Assembly: GCA_043228905.1 (NCBI GenBank)
Contig: JBHGNT010000011.1
Location: 9,176,001-9,240,000, forward strand
Direction of reading: 5' to 3'
Source of the DNA: Azolla caroliniana
Lineage: Eukaryota > Polypodiophyta
DNA length: 64,000 bases
Within the stretch, counting starts at the first letter, position 1, and each line of letters starts with the position of its first letter. Shown here one piece after another: positions 53,590-63,240 of the stretch. A model generated the notes under the pieces. That model worked only from the letters and a program-made list of their open reading frames with translations, was not told where the DNA came from and made no database searches. Made by a program: the position numbers and the translations under genes.

Positions 53590-54483
53590 ACTCCTGTGGG
53601 AGGAAATCTGCCAGTCCTGTATTTTGTCAACAAACTCTGAGTCTGTCCATAGGTAGGTTCTTCGTCAGCATGTCGGATCCATTGTCATCAGTATGGATCT
53701 TTTTGAGAGAAAACTCTCCTTCTTCGACTCTCTCTCTCAACCAATGATACCTTCTCTGTATGTGCTTGGTCCGAGAGTGGTATGCCGCATTCTCGGCTAG
53801 ATGTATGACACTTTGGCTATCACAATGAAGCACAAACTCCTTTTGCTCCATGCCTAATTTGTTGAGAAAATTTCTCATCCAGATCAGCTCTTTTCCGGCC
53901 TCTACCGCTGCCATATACTCTGCCTCTGTAGTCGACAAGGCTACAGACTTCTGCAATCGTGATTGCCACGACACCGCTCCCCCTGCATAGGTCATCACGT
54001 ACCCTGACGTGGATCGGCTTGAGTCGACATCTCCTGCCATGTCCGAATCGGTAAAACCTTCCAGTACAAGTTTTCCGACACCATACCTTAGGCACACCCC
54101 TGAGGTGCCCTTTAAATACCTGAGTATCCACTTCACTGCTGCCCAATGTTCTCTCCTTGGATTACTCATATATCGGCTTACTACTCCCACAGCAAATGCT
54201 ATGTCCGGTCTTGTACAGACCATAGCATATATTAGACTACCGATGGCTGAGGCATATGGTACCTTCTTAATCTCAGCCTTTTCCTTCTGCCCTTTCGGAC
54301 ACTACTTCGCATTCAATCTGCAATTTGTCGGCAACATTGAGCCGACCGGCTTTGCATTCAACATGTTGAACCTTTCTAGGACCTTCGCCACATACTTCTG
54401 TTGTGACAACCACAACACCTTTCGAGCTCTATCTCGAGTTATGTGCATTCCTAGGATCTGCTTTGCCGGTCCAAGGTCTTTCG
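53590..54483 (-). pseudogene. RNase H and RT end of the minus-strand copia fragment
   Basis: An open frame on the minus strand from 54223 reads MVCTRPDIAFAVGVVSRYMS, then GFTDSDMAGDVDSSRSTSGY, LSTTEAEYMAAVEAGKELIW, LHCDSQSVIHLAENAAYHSR and KNLPMDRLRVC. Upstream on the same strand, up to 54483, are RT-tail remnants. All RNase H catalytic acidic residues appear intact, but the element lacks most genes. Confidence 0.82.
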
Positions 54484-54694
54484 CAACTTTCTAGTTATTT
54501 ACATACGTAGCCCTCATGGGGGGCACACTTAGACTATTTACAAATTATAGTCTCCCGAGTTGGCTATTTACACGATTCTGGTTTCGGCCTCAGCCTAAGT
54601 TCCTCATCAACTCAGCTCCTGTTTTCCGACTCTTCGACTATCGGCTTTCCGAATAGTCGGATCATCCTCCCACTAGAGGGACATATTCCGAACA

Positions 54695-54819
54695 ATAAGA
54701 ACCGGACTAGACGAGGAGCGCGAGCGAGGCGGGAGGATGCCATAAGGGGTCAGACGAAAGAACCGACTACCACAGATACTGACACCACGATCCGACCTCA
54801 AGTTGAGCTTGAGGGGGAG
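54695..54819 (+). pseudogene. Last piece of the copia D C-terminal extension
   Basis: Resumes after the insertion with sequence matching 45500-45616 of copia 2a. It ends CCTCAAGTTGAGCTTGAGGG plus GGAG (polypurine tract), coding ...RPQVELEGEC into the LTR. Confidence 0.6.
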
Positions 54820-55242
54820 TGTTGAGCGAGCAAGCTCAACCAGATCCGGATCGATATCCGGAACGGAGAACCGTATCGGTGTCCGGATGGTATCCGGAAC
54901 CAGGAGCCAGATCGGACTGTAATGGGTAGGCCTTTAGAGGCCTACGAATCTAGCCTAATATGTAGGCATATTTTTTGGAGTCAGTATCAGTCGCTTGTGT
55001 GAGCATTGACGTACCTGTCAGTACTTCTATCAGTCCTTAAATGGACTTGTATAAAACTGCTCTCAGAGCACATTCTATGTACAAAGTGCTATTATTTTGA
55101 ATTGAGTTTATGTTCCAAATGCTCTCTCTGTCTCTCCCTTGTATACTGTGTAATCTCAAGAATCCATTAAACGTGTGTCTGCGTTCTGCTGCTATTCGGC
55201 AAAGATGGTTTGTTTTAGCTTCCGCAAGCGTATTCTTTCACA
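54820..55242 (+). repeat. Probable copia D 3' LTR
   Basis: 423 bp, TGTTGAGCGAGCAAGCTCAAC...TCTTTCACA. It shares long blocks with 27699-28069 (GGCCTACG...AGCCTA, GTCAGTACTTCTAT, GGACTTGTATAAAA, TATTATTTTGAATTGAGTTT) but has an extra TCCGGAAC-rich insert and many substitutions. Confidence 0.7.
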
Positions 55243-55672
55243 ATTTCCGATTCTCCGATGCCTATGGCGAGGGTTTGCAGTATCCATTCTACCTATCGTA
55301 AACTACTCAGGGTACTGCCTTCGTCGGTATATTGTTGGTTCTGCAACCGGAGTGACTCCTCCATGACCCGCCGAATTGTTCTGGGAAAAGACTGGTCCTG
55401 TTGGATCTGCTCGGCCGCCTACTGGTAGGCTTCCCGCCTTCGTAGTCTCTCGACTAGTCTTCTCGATCGTTCGTCAACTGGGTCGTTTGTCGGTCTAGTC
55501 ATCCATTCCCTAATGTTCACTACGCTCTGCAGGAATAGTGGTCGCCAAAATTGTGTTAATCCTGGATTGGACTAGCCACTAACACAGGGTGTCCTTCCGC
55601 ATCACTTCACCAAAGGGATTGTTACGGGGTTAATGCTTCCAACACAGATATCACTTTATCCAACTAGTTCCG
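55243..55672 (-). pseudogene. Family X leader and gag N-terminus (copy 1)
   Basis: Homologous to 61590-61985. On the minus strand one frame reads EWMTRPTNDPVDERSRRLVE, then RLRRREAYQ, AAEQIQQDQSFPRTIRRVME and ESLRLQNQQYTDE: a strongly charged, coiled-coil-like gag start with a stop. Upstream (minus sense) are TTAACACAATTTTGGCGACC and AGTGATATCTGTGTTGGAAG, shared with the second copy. Copia F inserted at its left end in minus sense (TTCCG). Confidence 0.55.
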
Positions 55673-56273
55673 TGTTGGGAATCACCGCTTGGATTCACCT
55701 TCGTCGCTCGGCCACAACCGAGTAATCGCGGATCAATGGAGCAGAAAATAGGAACCAAAAGAAGAAATACACGAGACGCGTTTACACAGGGATTAACGTG
55801 GAAAACCCTAGATGGGAAAAACCACGGGAGTACGAGACTCCAAACCAACACTATACAGAGAAGTATACAATGGCGAGCTGCAAGGCGACGACCTTGAGCT
55901 CGCTGTCCTCGCCACAGGCGGCGGAAATACACAGAGGCGTCTACCTCTTCCTCTCTCGCGCTCTATCTCTCTCTCTCTCTCTCTCTCACGGCTGCTTTCT
56001 CTCTTCACTCCTCTAAAAAAGTGGAAAAACAGAAAAAGATCAGCAACTATAAAACTGTTTGCCCTAAGTCATATTTATACTTATATGACTTTGGGCTATT
56101 TACAACTGTAGCCTCAGGGGCCCATAGCGAACATATTCACGGATATGTCCCTGCATCCGGATCGCTCTCCGGGTACATTCGTCATCCGGTGCCGAAACCG
56201 GGGTCTTCGTCATCCGGATCCGAAACCGAAACCGGATCCGACCATCCCATCCGAAGGGACCGTAATCCCAACA
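55673..56273 (-). repeat. Copia F 3' LTR
   Basis: Minus strand begins TGTTGGGATTACGGTCCCTTC and ends ATTCCCAACA. It holds a CCGGATCCGGTTTCGG-rich block, TATAAATATGACTTAGGGCA (promoter region on the minus strand) and a GA-rich tract. Confidence 0.95.
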
Positions 56274-56286
56274 AACTCCCCCTTCA
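56274..56286 (-). other. Copia F polypurine tract
   Basis: Minus strand AAGGGGGAGTT next to the 3' LTR, overlapping the polyprotein stop codon TGA (56286-56284). Confidence 0.9.
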
Positions 56287-59200
56287 CTTCGGCATGGGAT
56301 GTCTCTCCAATCCGATCCTCTTCCGGCATGCTTCCAGCTTGTCGGGTGTGAGCACCTTGGTCAGCATATCCGACCCGTTCTCGTCCGTGTGGATCTTCGT
56401 CAGCACGAACTCCTTGTCTTCTATCCTTTCCCGGATCCAGTGATATCTTCGCTGGATGTGCTTCGTCCGGGAGTGATAGGCCGCGTTCTTCGCAAGGTGG
56501 ATTGCACTCTGACTGTCGCAGTAGAGTCGGTACTCCTCCTGCCGGATACCGAGCTCTCTAATGAAGTCCTTCATCCATATTATTTCCTTGCCGGCTTCAA
56601 CAGCTGCCATGTACTCCGCCTCCGTGGTTGACAACGCAACCGTCTTCTGCAGCCTCGACTGCCACGAAACTGCTCCCCCTGCATACGTCATCACATACCC
56701 TGATGTGGACCGGCTGGTATCTGCATCAGCCGACATATCCGAATCGGTGAAGCCGTCGAGTTCGGGCTTACCGGAGCCGAATCGGAGGCACACGTTTGCC
56801 GTGCCCTTCAGGTATCGGAGTATCCACTTGGCCGCGTTCCAATGCTCTTTGCCGGGATTGCTCATGTACCGGCTCACCACTCCGACTGCATATCCGATGT
56901 CCGGTCTCGTACACACCATGGCGTACATCAAGCTCCCGACGGCTGAGGCATATGGCACTTTCATCATATCCTCCTTTTCAGCCTTTGTCTTGGGACTTTG
57001 CTTGTTGGACAGCTTGCAGTTTGCCGGGAGGGTCGATCCGACCGGTCTTGCTTCCGACATGTTGAACCGGTGAAGCACCTTCGTCACGTACTTCTCCTGT
57101 GACAGCCACAACTGCTTCTTCTTCCGGTCCCGGATGATATGCATCCCTAGTATTTGCCTCCCCGGACCCAAGTCCTTCATTGAGAAGGTTCGGTGCAGAG
57201 CCTTCTTCAGCATCCGTATCTTGACCTGGTCCCGTCCGACGATCAACATGTCGTCCACGTACAGGAGGAGTATTAGGAAGTCTCCTCCTTCGAACTTCTT
57301 CACAAACACGCAGTGGTCAGACTGCGTTTTGAGGTACCCTTCGTCGGTCATGAAGGAGTCGAATTTCCGGTACCATTGCCGGGGAGCCTGCTTCAGTCCG
57401 TAAAGGCTCTTCTTCAACCGGCATACCAGGTGCTCCTTCCCTTTCTTCTCGAATCCTTCCGGTTGCTGCATGTAGATCTCTTCTTCGAGGTCACCGTGAA
57501 GGAATGCCGTCTTCACGTCCATCTGTTCTACCTCGAGGTCCATGCTTGCCGCTATGCTCAGCACCGTCCGGATGGAGGTCATCTTCACTACCGGGGCAAA
57601 TATCTCGTCGAAGTCGACGCCCTTCTTCTGCTGAAACCCCTTCACCACGATCCTGGCTTTGTATCTCGGGGGGTTTCCGGCATCTCCCGGTTTCAGCTTG
57701 AACACCCACTTGTTACGGAGTGCCCGTTTTCCTTTCGGCAACTCCACAAGTTCATATGTGTGGTTCTCATGCAGGGAATCCATCTCGTCCTGCATGGCAC
57801 TCAACCACCTGCGGCTCTGGGTGTCATGCTTTGCTTCTTCAAAGCTCTCCGGCTCCCCCTCGTCGGTTAGCAGCACATGCTCTGGTTCCGGAAATCTCCG
57901 GGGGGCCCTTCTCTCTCTTAGAGGATATCTCCGTTCCGGAGCTTCGGTAACCGGTTCTTCCGATTCTTCTTCTTCATCCGAATCCATTTCGGGATCGGGG
58001 CCGGTTCCGGTATCATTTTCATCTTCTTCGGCCGGTTCTGTTTCTTCACCGTCTTCGGCCGGATCCTCGAGTGCTAACCGGTCCCTTGCCGGTCGGGACT
58101 GCTCCCCGTAGAGTTGATCCTCACCGGTCGACTTGGAGCTCTTCATCTTCTTCTCCGACTCCCAGTCGGCGAGTGTCTTGTTCTCCATGAAGATGATATC
58201 ACGACTCCGGAATATCTTCTTGTCAACCGGGTCCCATACTCGGTAGCCGAACTCGTCGTCGCCGTAACCGAGGAATATGCATGGCCGGGTCTTTGGATCT
58301 AGCTTTCCTCTCCGGTCCTTTGCCACATGCACGTATGCGAGACACCCGAACACCTTCAGATGCCGGTAGGATACTTCCCTTCCAGTCCACACTCTCTGCG
58401 GCGTGTCTCCGTCCAAAGGTACTGAGGGTGATCTGTTTATCACATATGTCGCCGTCGACATTGCCTCAGCCCAAAATCCCTTGGGTAATTTCGCATGTGC
58501 CAGCATACTCCGGACCCTCTCCATTATGGTCCGGTTCATCCTCTCGGCCAGCCCGTTCAGTTCCGGCGTCTTCGGCACAGTAAACTCGAGTCGGATTCCC
58601 TTCGAGCGACAGTACTCCTGGAACTGCCCCCGGTATTCCCCTCCGTTATCCGCTCGTATCGCTTTCAGCTTCTTGCCGGATTCCCTTTCCACTCTCGCGT
58701 GGAGTTCTTTGAAGACGGACAACACTTGGTCCTTTGTCTTCATCGGTGCCGTCCACAGTCTTCGGCTATGATCATCTATGAAAGTTACGAAGTACTGGGC
58801 TCCGCCATGTGACTTCGTTTCTACCTGACACACATCGGTGTGCACCAACTCCAATGGTGCGCTACGTCTCGTCGGTGGCCTTGAGTGGAAGGAGGTTCGG
58901 TTCTGCTTACCGGCCAGGGAATCGGTGCACTTCTCCAGGTGCACATGCTTCACTGGAATAAGGTTGTCTTCTGCAAGCCTCTTCATCCCCTTCTCACTCA
59001 TGTGGCACAGTCTTTTGTGCCACAGCTCACCGGCAGTGTCGGCTGCCACATTCAGCTCTTCCGGACATAACCGGGCATTCATCAGGTACAGTGTGTTGTC
59101 TTTCCGGGCCCGAGCCACTATCAGGCTCCCCTTGCTGAACTTCATTACGCCGTTCTGGATGCTACCCGTGTAGCCTTCATCATCTAGCCTCCCGGCCGAA

Positions 59201-60360
59201 ATCAGGTTCAGTCGGACCTCCGGAACGTGTCGGACATTCTTCAGCAGCATTTTACATCCGGTCGGGGTTGTCAACCACACATCTCCTATGCCGGCAATTC
59301 GGCACGTACCTTCGTTTCCCATCCGAACACAGCCATGCTCACCGGCTGTGTAGGATGAGAAGTATCTTCTCTCCGGGGTCAGGTGGAACGATGCTCCGGA
59401 ATCGACCACCCAGGTCGTCTCATCGCCGGCAATGTTTAGTTCACCTTCTTCGGTGATGAGCATGATTTCTTCCTCACTTGCCGCGAGTGCCGTTGTTCCT
59501 TTCCGGTCCTGCCCTCGCCGATCCGAACCTCTCCGGTCCGTGGCTCCCCGGTATGCACCGTTTCTCTCCGGTGACTTCTTCGAATCGGTGTCGTCGGCTC
59601 CGTTGTCTTTTCGGTAATGCCGACAATTCTTTCGGAAGTGCCCCGGCTTCCCACAGTGGAAGCATGTGGGCCTTCCTCTTGACCGCGACCGGGTCCCCGA
59701 CTTCTCTCGTCTTTGCGGACTCCGGTTCCATTGTCTTCCCCGATCCGATTCGGTAAGCAGCGCCTTCGAGTCGGAGGCCGGTTCTTTATCTCTCCGACGC
59801 GCTTCTTCGTTCAAAATACTTGTCTTTACCGTTTGTAAGGACAGGTTGTCTTCGGTGCAGGAGGTGCTGAGAGTCACCACCAAGTTCTCCCAGCTATCCG
59901 GCAATGTACACATCAGGATGATGGCTTGCATTGCATCCTCCAACGGGAACTTGATCGCCGCAAGCTGATTCACGAATCCCATGAACGTGCTTACGTGTTC
60001 CACCATACTCTCGCCGTCCCGGTACTTGAGATTTACTATCTTCCTCATCAGGGAGGTCCGGTTCAGCGCATTCTTCCTCTCGTAGAGGCCCGACAGCTTC
60101 TTCCACATCTCATATGCGTTGGTGTCGTTCGCCACATGTTGTAGGACGCTTACATCGACATATTGTCGGATCGTCGCTACGGCTTTCCGGTTCAGGAGCT
60201 TCCACTCCGACTCAAGTACCCCTTTCGGTATTTCCGACCTGTCAATCGGTTCATACAGGTCCCGAACGATCAGAAGGTCCTCCATCTTGATCTTCCAATC
60301 GGCGTAATTCTGCGCGTTCAGCACCATCATCCCCGGCTGCCCGCTGCCGCCGCCTTCCAT
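56284..60360 (-). CDS. Copia F gag-pol polyprotein, 1358 residues, uninterrupted
   Basis: The chosen start is the ATG at 60360 (MEGGGSGQPG), the first after the primer site; an in-frame ATG at 60402 would lie in the LTR and run across the primer site. Domains: gag (1-230), CCHC knuckle 233-246, protease active site VVDSGASFHL with D320, integrase zinc finger H448/H453/C478 but S481 where the last Cys should be, DDE core D509, D571, E606 (DD35E), acidic linker 766-802, RT with YVDD 1034-1037, RNase H D1206, E1247, D1282, and the C-terminal TKHIQRRYHW region. The stop is next to the polypurine tract. The length and order are those of a complete single-frame copia polyprotein, encoding particle, protease, integrase and polymerase. 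The homologous copia A copy keeps the Cys (KCTNCLAGKQ), so S481 is a change in this copy. Confidence 0.95.
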   Translation of the reverse strand: MEGGGSGQPGMMVLNAQNYADWKIKMEDLLIVRDLYEPIDRSEIPKGVLESEWKLLNRKAVATIRQYVDVSVLQHVANDTNAYEMWKKLSGLYERKNALNRTSLMRKIVNLKYRDGESMVEHVSTFMGFVNQLAAIKFPLEDAMQAIILMCTLPDSWENLVVTLSTSCTEDNLSLQTVKTSILNEEARRRDKEPASDSKALLTESDRGRQWNRSPQRREKSGTRSRSRGRPTCFHCGKPGHFRKNCRHYRKDNGADDTDSKKSPERNGAYRGATDRRGSDRRGQDRKGTTALAASEEEIMLITEEGELNIAGDETTWVVDSGASFHLTPERRYFSSYTAGEHGCVRMGNEGTCRIAGIGDVWLTTPTGCKMLLKNVRHVPEVRLNLISAGRLDDEGYTGSIQNGVMKFSKGSLIVARARKDNTLYLMNARLCPEELNVAADTAGELWHKRLCHMSEKGMKRLAEDNLIPVKHVHLEKCTDSLAGKQNRTSFHSRPPTRRSAPLELVHTDVCQVETKSHGGAQYFVTFIDDHSRRLWTAPMKTKDQVLSVFKELHARVERESGKKLKAIRADNGGEYRGQFQEYCRSKGIRLEFTVPKTPELNGLAERMNRTIMERVRSMLAHAKLPKGFWAEAMSTATYVINRSPSVPLDGDTPQRVWTGREVSYRHLKVFGCLAYVHVAKDRRGKLDPKTRPCIFLGYGDDEFGYRVWDPVDKKIFRSRDIIFMENKTLADWESEKKMKSSKSTGEDQLYGEQSRPARDRLALEDPAEDGEETEPAEEDENDTGTGPDPEMDSDEEEESEEPVTEAPERRYPLRERRAPRRFPEPEHVLLTDEGEPESFEEAKHDTQSRRWLSAMQDEMDSLHENHTYELVELPKGKRALRNKWVFKLKPGDAGNPPRYKARIVVKGFQQKKGVDFDEIFAPVVKMTSIRTVLSIAASMDLEVEQMDVKTAFLHGDLEEEIYMQQPEGFEKKGKEHLVCRLKKSLYGLKQAPRQWYRKFDSFMTDEGYLKTQSDHCVFVKKFEGGDFLILLLYVDDMLIVGRDQVKIRMLKKALHRTFSMKDLGPGRQILGMHIIRDRKKKQLWLSQEKYVTKVLHRFNMSEARPVGSTLPANCKLSNKQSPKTKAEKEDMMKVPYASAVGSLMYAMVCTRPDIGYAVGVVSRYMSNPGKEHWNAAKWILRYLKGTANVCLRFGSGKPELDGFTDSDMSADADTSRSTSGYVMTYAGGAVSWQSRLQKTVALSTTEAEYMAAVEAGKEIIWMKDFIRELGIRQEEYRLYCDSQSAIHLAKNAAYHSRTKHIQRRYHWIRERIEDKEFVLTKIHTDENGSDMLTKVLTPDKLEACRKRIGLERHPMPK

Positions 60361-60374
60361 TTTCTGCAACAGTC

Positions 60375-60386
60375 GCTCTGATACCA
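60375..60386 (-). other. Copia F primer-binding site
   Basis: Minus strand TGGTATCAGAGC three bases after the 5' LTR: perfect initiator-methionine tRNA complement. Confidence 0.92.
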
Positions 60387-60389
60387 GAT

Positions 60390-60990
60390 TGTTGGGAATC
60401 ACCGCTTGGATTCACCTTCGTCGCTCGGCCACAACCGAGTAATCGCGGATCAATGGAGCAGAAAATAGGAACCAAAAGAAGAAATACACGAGACGCGTTT
60501 ACACAGGGATTAACGTGGAAAACCCTAGATGGGAAAAACCACGGGAGTACGAGACTCCAAACCAACACTATACAGAGAAGTATACAATGGCGAGCTGCAA
60601 GGCGACGACCTTGAGCTCGCTGTCCTCGCCACAGGCGGCGGAAATACACAGAGGCGTCTACCTCTTCCTCTCTCGTGCTCTATCTCTCTCTCTCTCTCTC
60701 TCTCACGGCTGCTTTCTCTCTTCACTCCTCTAAAAAAGTGGAAAAACAGAAAAAGATCAGCAACTATAAAACTGTTTGCCCTAAGTCATATTTATACTTA
60801 TATGACTTTGGGCTATTTACAACTGTAGCCTCAGGGGCCCATAGCGAACATATTCACGGATATGTCCCTGCATCCGGATCGCTCTCCGGGTACATTCGTC
60901 ATCCGGTGCCGAAACCGGGGTCTTCGTCATCCGGATCCGAAACCGAAACCGGATCCGACCATCCCATCCGAAGGGACCGTAATCCCAACA
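60390..60990 (-). repeat. Copia F 5' LTR
   Basis: Promoter LTR of F, same length and sequence as 55673-56273 except one base. Adjacent target duplication TTCCG at 60991-60995. Confidence 0.95.
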
Positions 60991-61565
60991 TTCCGGATTG
61001 GTTCCGGATTAACAACATACATGGATTGATTACACGCGTAAGATAAGACAATAAGCACAGAAAGAGAATGTGGCAAAGCTACTAAGTAGGTGCTTTGCAT
61101 GCCACCGTGCTATCGATCTTTCCAGTGTCATGCCGAACTCCGCAATCTTGGAATGTTCGGCTTCCACGTCCGTCAACCGCTGCAAAACATGATTAGCTTC
61201 CCATGTTTGCAAGAAGGCATACACGTGGGCTTCCGCGTCGGGGTCATCTCGGTACTTTGAGTATGGGTACGATATGATGTCTTCTTCAGAAGGTTGCACT
61301 AGGGAGTGGTGTCGGTATCTTATCGTCCTTTTCCTCGGCTTGGCGGTCTGGTGGTGGTGTTGTTCCGTGCTCTACCCTTCTCTCCGATTGTTGGTCTTAC
61401 TTTGTCTTGTGGGCCAGCGGTGTAGGTAATGTTGTTTCTGAATCTGGTGTTGGTTCGTGCTTCGAACCGTCTTCCTCCGGTTTGTCGGAGGTGTCGTGAC
61501 TGCTTCAATAGTTTGACTGCACAATGCGCTTGCCGTCTGATTCCGACTCGAAGGCGGAAAAGGAC
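60991..61565 (-). pseudogene. Family X gag relic joined to LTR-like sequence
   Basis: Minus strand 61299-61070 reads EEDIISYPYSKYRDDPDAEA, HVYAFLQTWEANHVLQRLTD, VEAEHSKIAEFGMTLERSIA and RWHAKHLLSSFATFSF, then passes at about 61070 into sequence matching the X leader/LTR (CTTACGCGTGTAATCAATCC). That indicates a deletion. Upstream in minus sense (61300-61565) is a charged region homologous to the piece inside copia D. Same gag as the + strand relic at 27150. Confidence 0.6.
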
Positions 61566-61985
61566 TCTGATTCACCGGCACTTGTGGTGAGGGCTTGCAA
61601 TATGGATTCTGCCTGCTGTAAACTGGTCAGGCTATTGCCTTCGTCGGTCTATTGTTAGTTCTGCAACCGGAGTGACTCCTCCGCAACCCTCTGAATCATT
61701 CTGGGAAAAGACTAGTCCTGACGGATCTCCTCAACTGCCTGCTAGTAGGCCTCCCACCTCCGCAGTCTCTCGGCTAGTCTTCTCGCTCGTTAAACGACTA
61801 GGTCATTTGTCAGTCTAGTCATCCATTCCCCAATGTTCGCTGCGCTCTGCAAGAATCGTGGTCGCCAATACTGTGTTAATCCTGGGCAGGACTAGCTACT
61901 AACACAGGGTGTCCTTCCATATCACTTCACCAAAGGGGTGGTTACGGGGTTAATGCTTCCGACACAAATATCACTTTATCTGATA
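61566..61985 (-). pseudogene. Family X leader and gag N-terminus (copy 2)
   Basis: Homologous to 55243-55672 along its whole length (CAACCGGAGTGACTCCTCC, TCTGGGAAAAGACTAGTCCTG, ACACAGGGTGTCCTTCC, GGGTTAATGCTTCC). Stops and changes throughout. Confidence 0.55.
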
Positions 61986-62490
61986 GGTTTCGAATCGGTT
62001 CCGGTTTAACAACCCACACAGATTGATTACACGCGTAAGATATGACAGTAAGCACAGAACGGAAAATAAGTAGATATACAATAATCTTAAAACCAACTTT
62101 ACTTATATGTATTAATTTCGTCCCTTAATACATCGTTCTTCGGATCCTTTTATAGGCATTTGGTACTGTTTACAAAACGCTGCAATCTCAGCAACCGGTT
62201 ACGAATCGGTCCGGATCTGGATCGGTGCAACTCTTCTGGATCCGTCCGTCCCTATTTTAATTCTTAATTAATACTAATAATTTAAGTTCTATGTCTGACC
62301 CATCCCCCACTTGTCTTTCATATTCCGGTCGTCGACTAACACAGACATACACTTCAATAGTCGCAACACCGCCAACTAGAATAGACATACCCTTAACATA
62401 CTCTTTGTAACCTTGCTTTTTCATAATATAATCTCATTTCCATTTCTTGTCTTATCTCTCTCTCTCCTACTCACAAGTTACGATAGGAGC
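61986..62490 (-). repeat. Probable family X LTR
   Basis: Follows the X leader in minus sense. It contains GCCTATAAAAGGATCCGAA on the minus strand (about 62160-62140), a TATA promoter string, and GGTTCCGGTTTAACAACCCAC at the leader side, shared with 61000-61020. Exact LTR ends could not be fixed. Confidence 0.45.
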
Positions 62491-62492
62491 AT

Positions 62493-63240
62493 TTGAATAC
62501 CATGTGGAGACTAAAGAGGATGTTGTCGGTAAGACCAACGCTCCGAAAAGCTATTTACAAAAAGGAATCGCCGATTTTCGTAACAGTTGACATGAGTCCG
62601 ACCGGAATTGGGTGGGTGATCAACCAGGAGGATGAAGCCCAGAAGTTGTTTGTCATCTGGTTTGGTTTAAAAGTGTTAAGTGAGCGACAAAGAGTATATG
62701 CCCAAGTTAAGCGTGAACTATATGGGGTATCGTTTCGGCAGTTAAGGCCGACAAGGACTATCTGATCAAGACTAAAGTAATAATCGAGACAATTGCCTCC
62801 GGATTCTCAAGATGGTATACAGATATACGACTCCGAACCTGGCTATGCTCTGGTGGATTGCGTACATAGAGTTATGGCCCATCTCCGAAGAGGACAACGC
62901 CATGGCCGATATGTTATCGGGGGCACGGTACAACAATGAAGATAGCATGGTGTCGAAAGGAGAAGAAGTCGGAATAGACTTCTTCGAGTTGGCTCGGATG
63001 TTGGCTAATGGGCGAAGCACTCCGACCTTGCACATGTTCGATGACGACAAGTACGACGGGGAGTGGCTTTGAATCTATCGGTTCCTAAACGCAATGATAG
63101 CGGACGCACTGTGGACAAAAGAAGAGACGTGTTAGGTTCAAAAGAAAACATATTATATGGCATCATCTGAAGAAATAGATTGGCATACCACTCCGGGTGG
63201 TGATGTGGGAAGGAGACCAAATAGTGTTGATGTTGGGGTT
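62493..63240 (+). pseudogene. Gypsy RNase H fragment of family X type
   Basis: The + strand frame 62493-62765 reads IFVTVDMSPTGIGWVINQED and RQRVYAQVKRELYGV, the start of a Ty3/gypsy RNase H. After a shift it continues KADKDYLIKTKVIIETIASG, and in another frame LAMLWWIAYIELWPISEEDN and AMADMLSGARYNNEDSMVSK, the end of RNase H. Weaker coding similarity continues to about 63240. At least two frameshifts; no LTR recognised next to it. The MLRWIAYIK-type motif is not that of the chromoviruses at 1807 and 31932. Confidence 0.7.

Larger units (their letters stand above)
53052..54694 (-). mobile_element. Minus-strand copia fragment (copia A/F family), internally deleted
   Basis: LTR 53052-53577 (+ strand TGTTTCCCGG...TCCCAACA), polypurine tract, RNase H and the end of RT, then a jump at about 54484 into a truncated second LTR (54484-54694, ending TTCCGAACA). 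The junction lies at AACTTTCTAGTTATTTAC, which occurs in both LTR copies. Gag, protease, integrase and most of RT are missing. No target duplication was found. Confidence 0.8.
27699..55242 (+). mobile_element. Copia element D, outermost element of the nested stack
   Basis: 5' LTR 27699-28069, primer site at 28070, gag from 28164, then the gag-to-RT region up to 30149. There RT is cut by copia 2b and continues at 50394-50399 (target duplication GTGGG on both sides). RT, RNase H and a C-terminal extension follow. The best candidate 3' LTR is 54820-55242, after another insertion at 52210-54694. The two outer LTRs are clearly related but strongly diverged, consistent with D being the oldest layer. 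No target duplication was found around the whole unit, so joining the two outer LTRs into one element is an inference. Confidence 0.65.
55673..60990 (-). mobile_element. Copia element F: intact, very young Ty1/copia retrotransposon
   Basis: LTRs 55673-56273 and 60390-60990 (601 bp each). By eye they differ at a single base (C at 55959, T at 60676). The perfect target duplication is TTCCG (55668-55672 and 60991-60995). It has a perfect Met primer site, a polypurine tract and one uninterrupted polyprotein frame. It sits inside family X DNA. Structure suggests recent activity, though one integrase zinc-binding Cys is replaced (see the CDS). Confidence 0.96.

Noticed and set aside
27699-55242. 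A target duplication proving that both outer LTRs belong to copia D
   Set aside because: Left flank TTTAT and right flank ATTTC do not match; the link rests on LTR similarity and internal continuity only.
56299-58111. Several + strand frames of 100-185 codons across copia F
   Set aside because: Opposite-strand shadows of the intact F polyprotein, whose domains fully explain the region.
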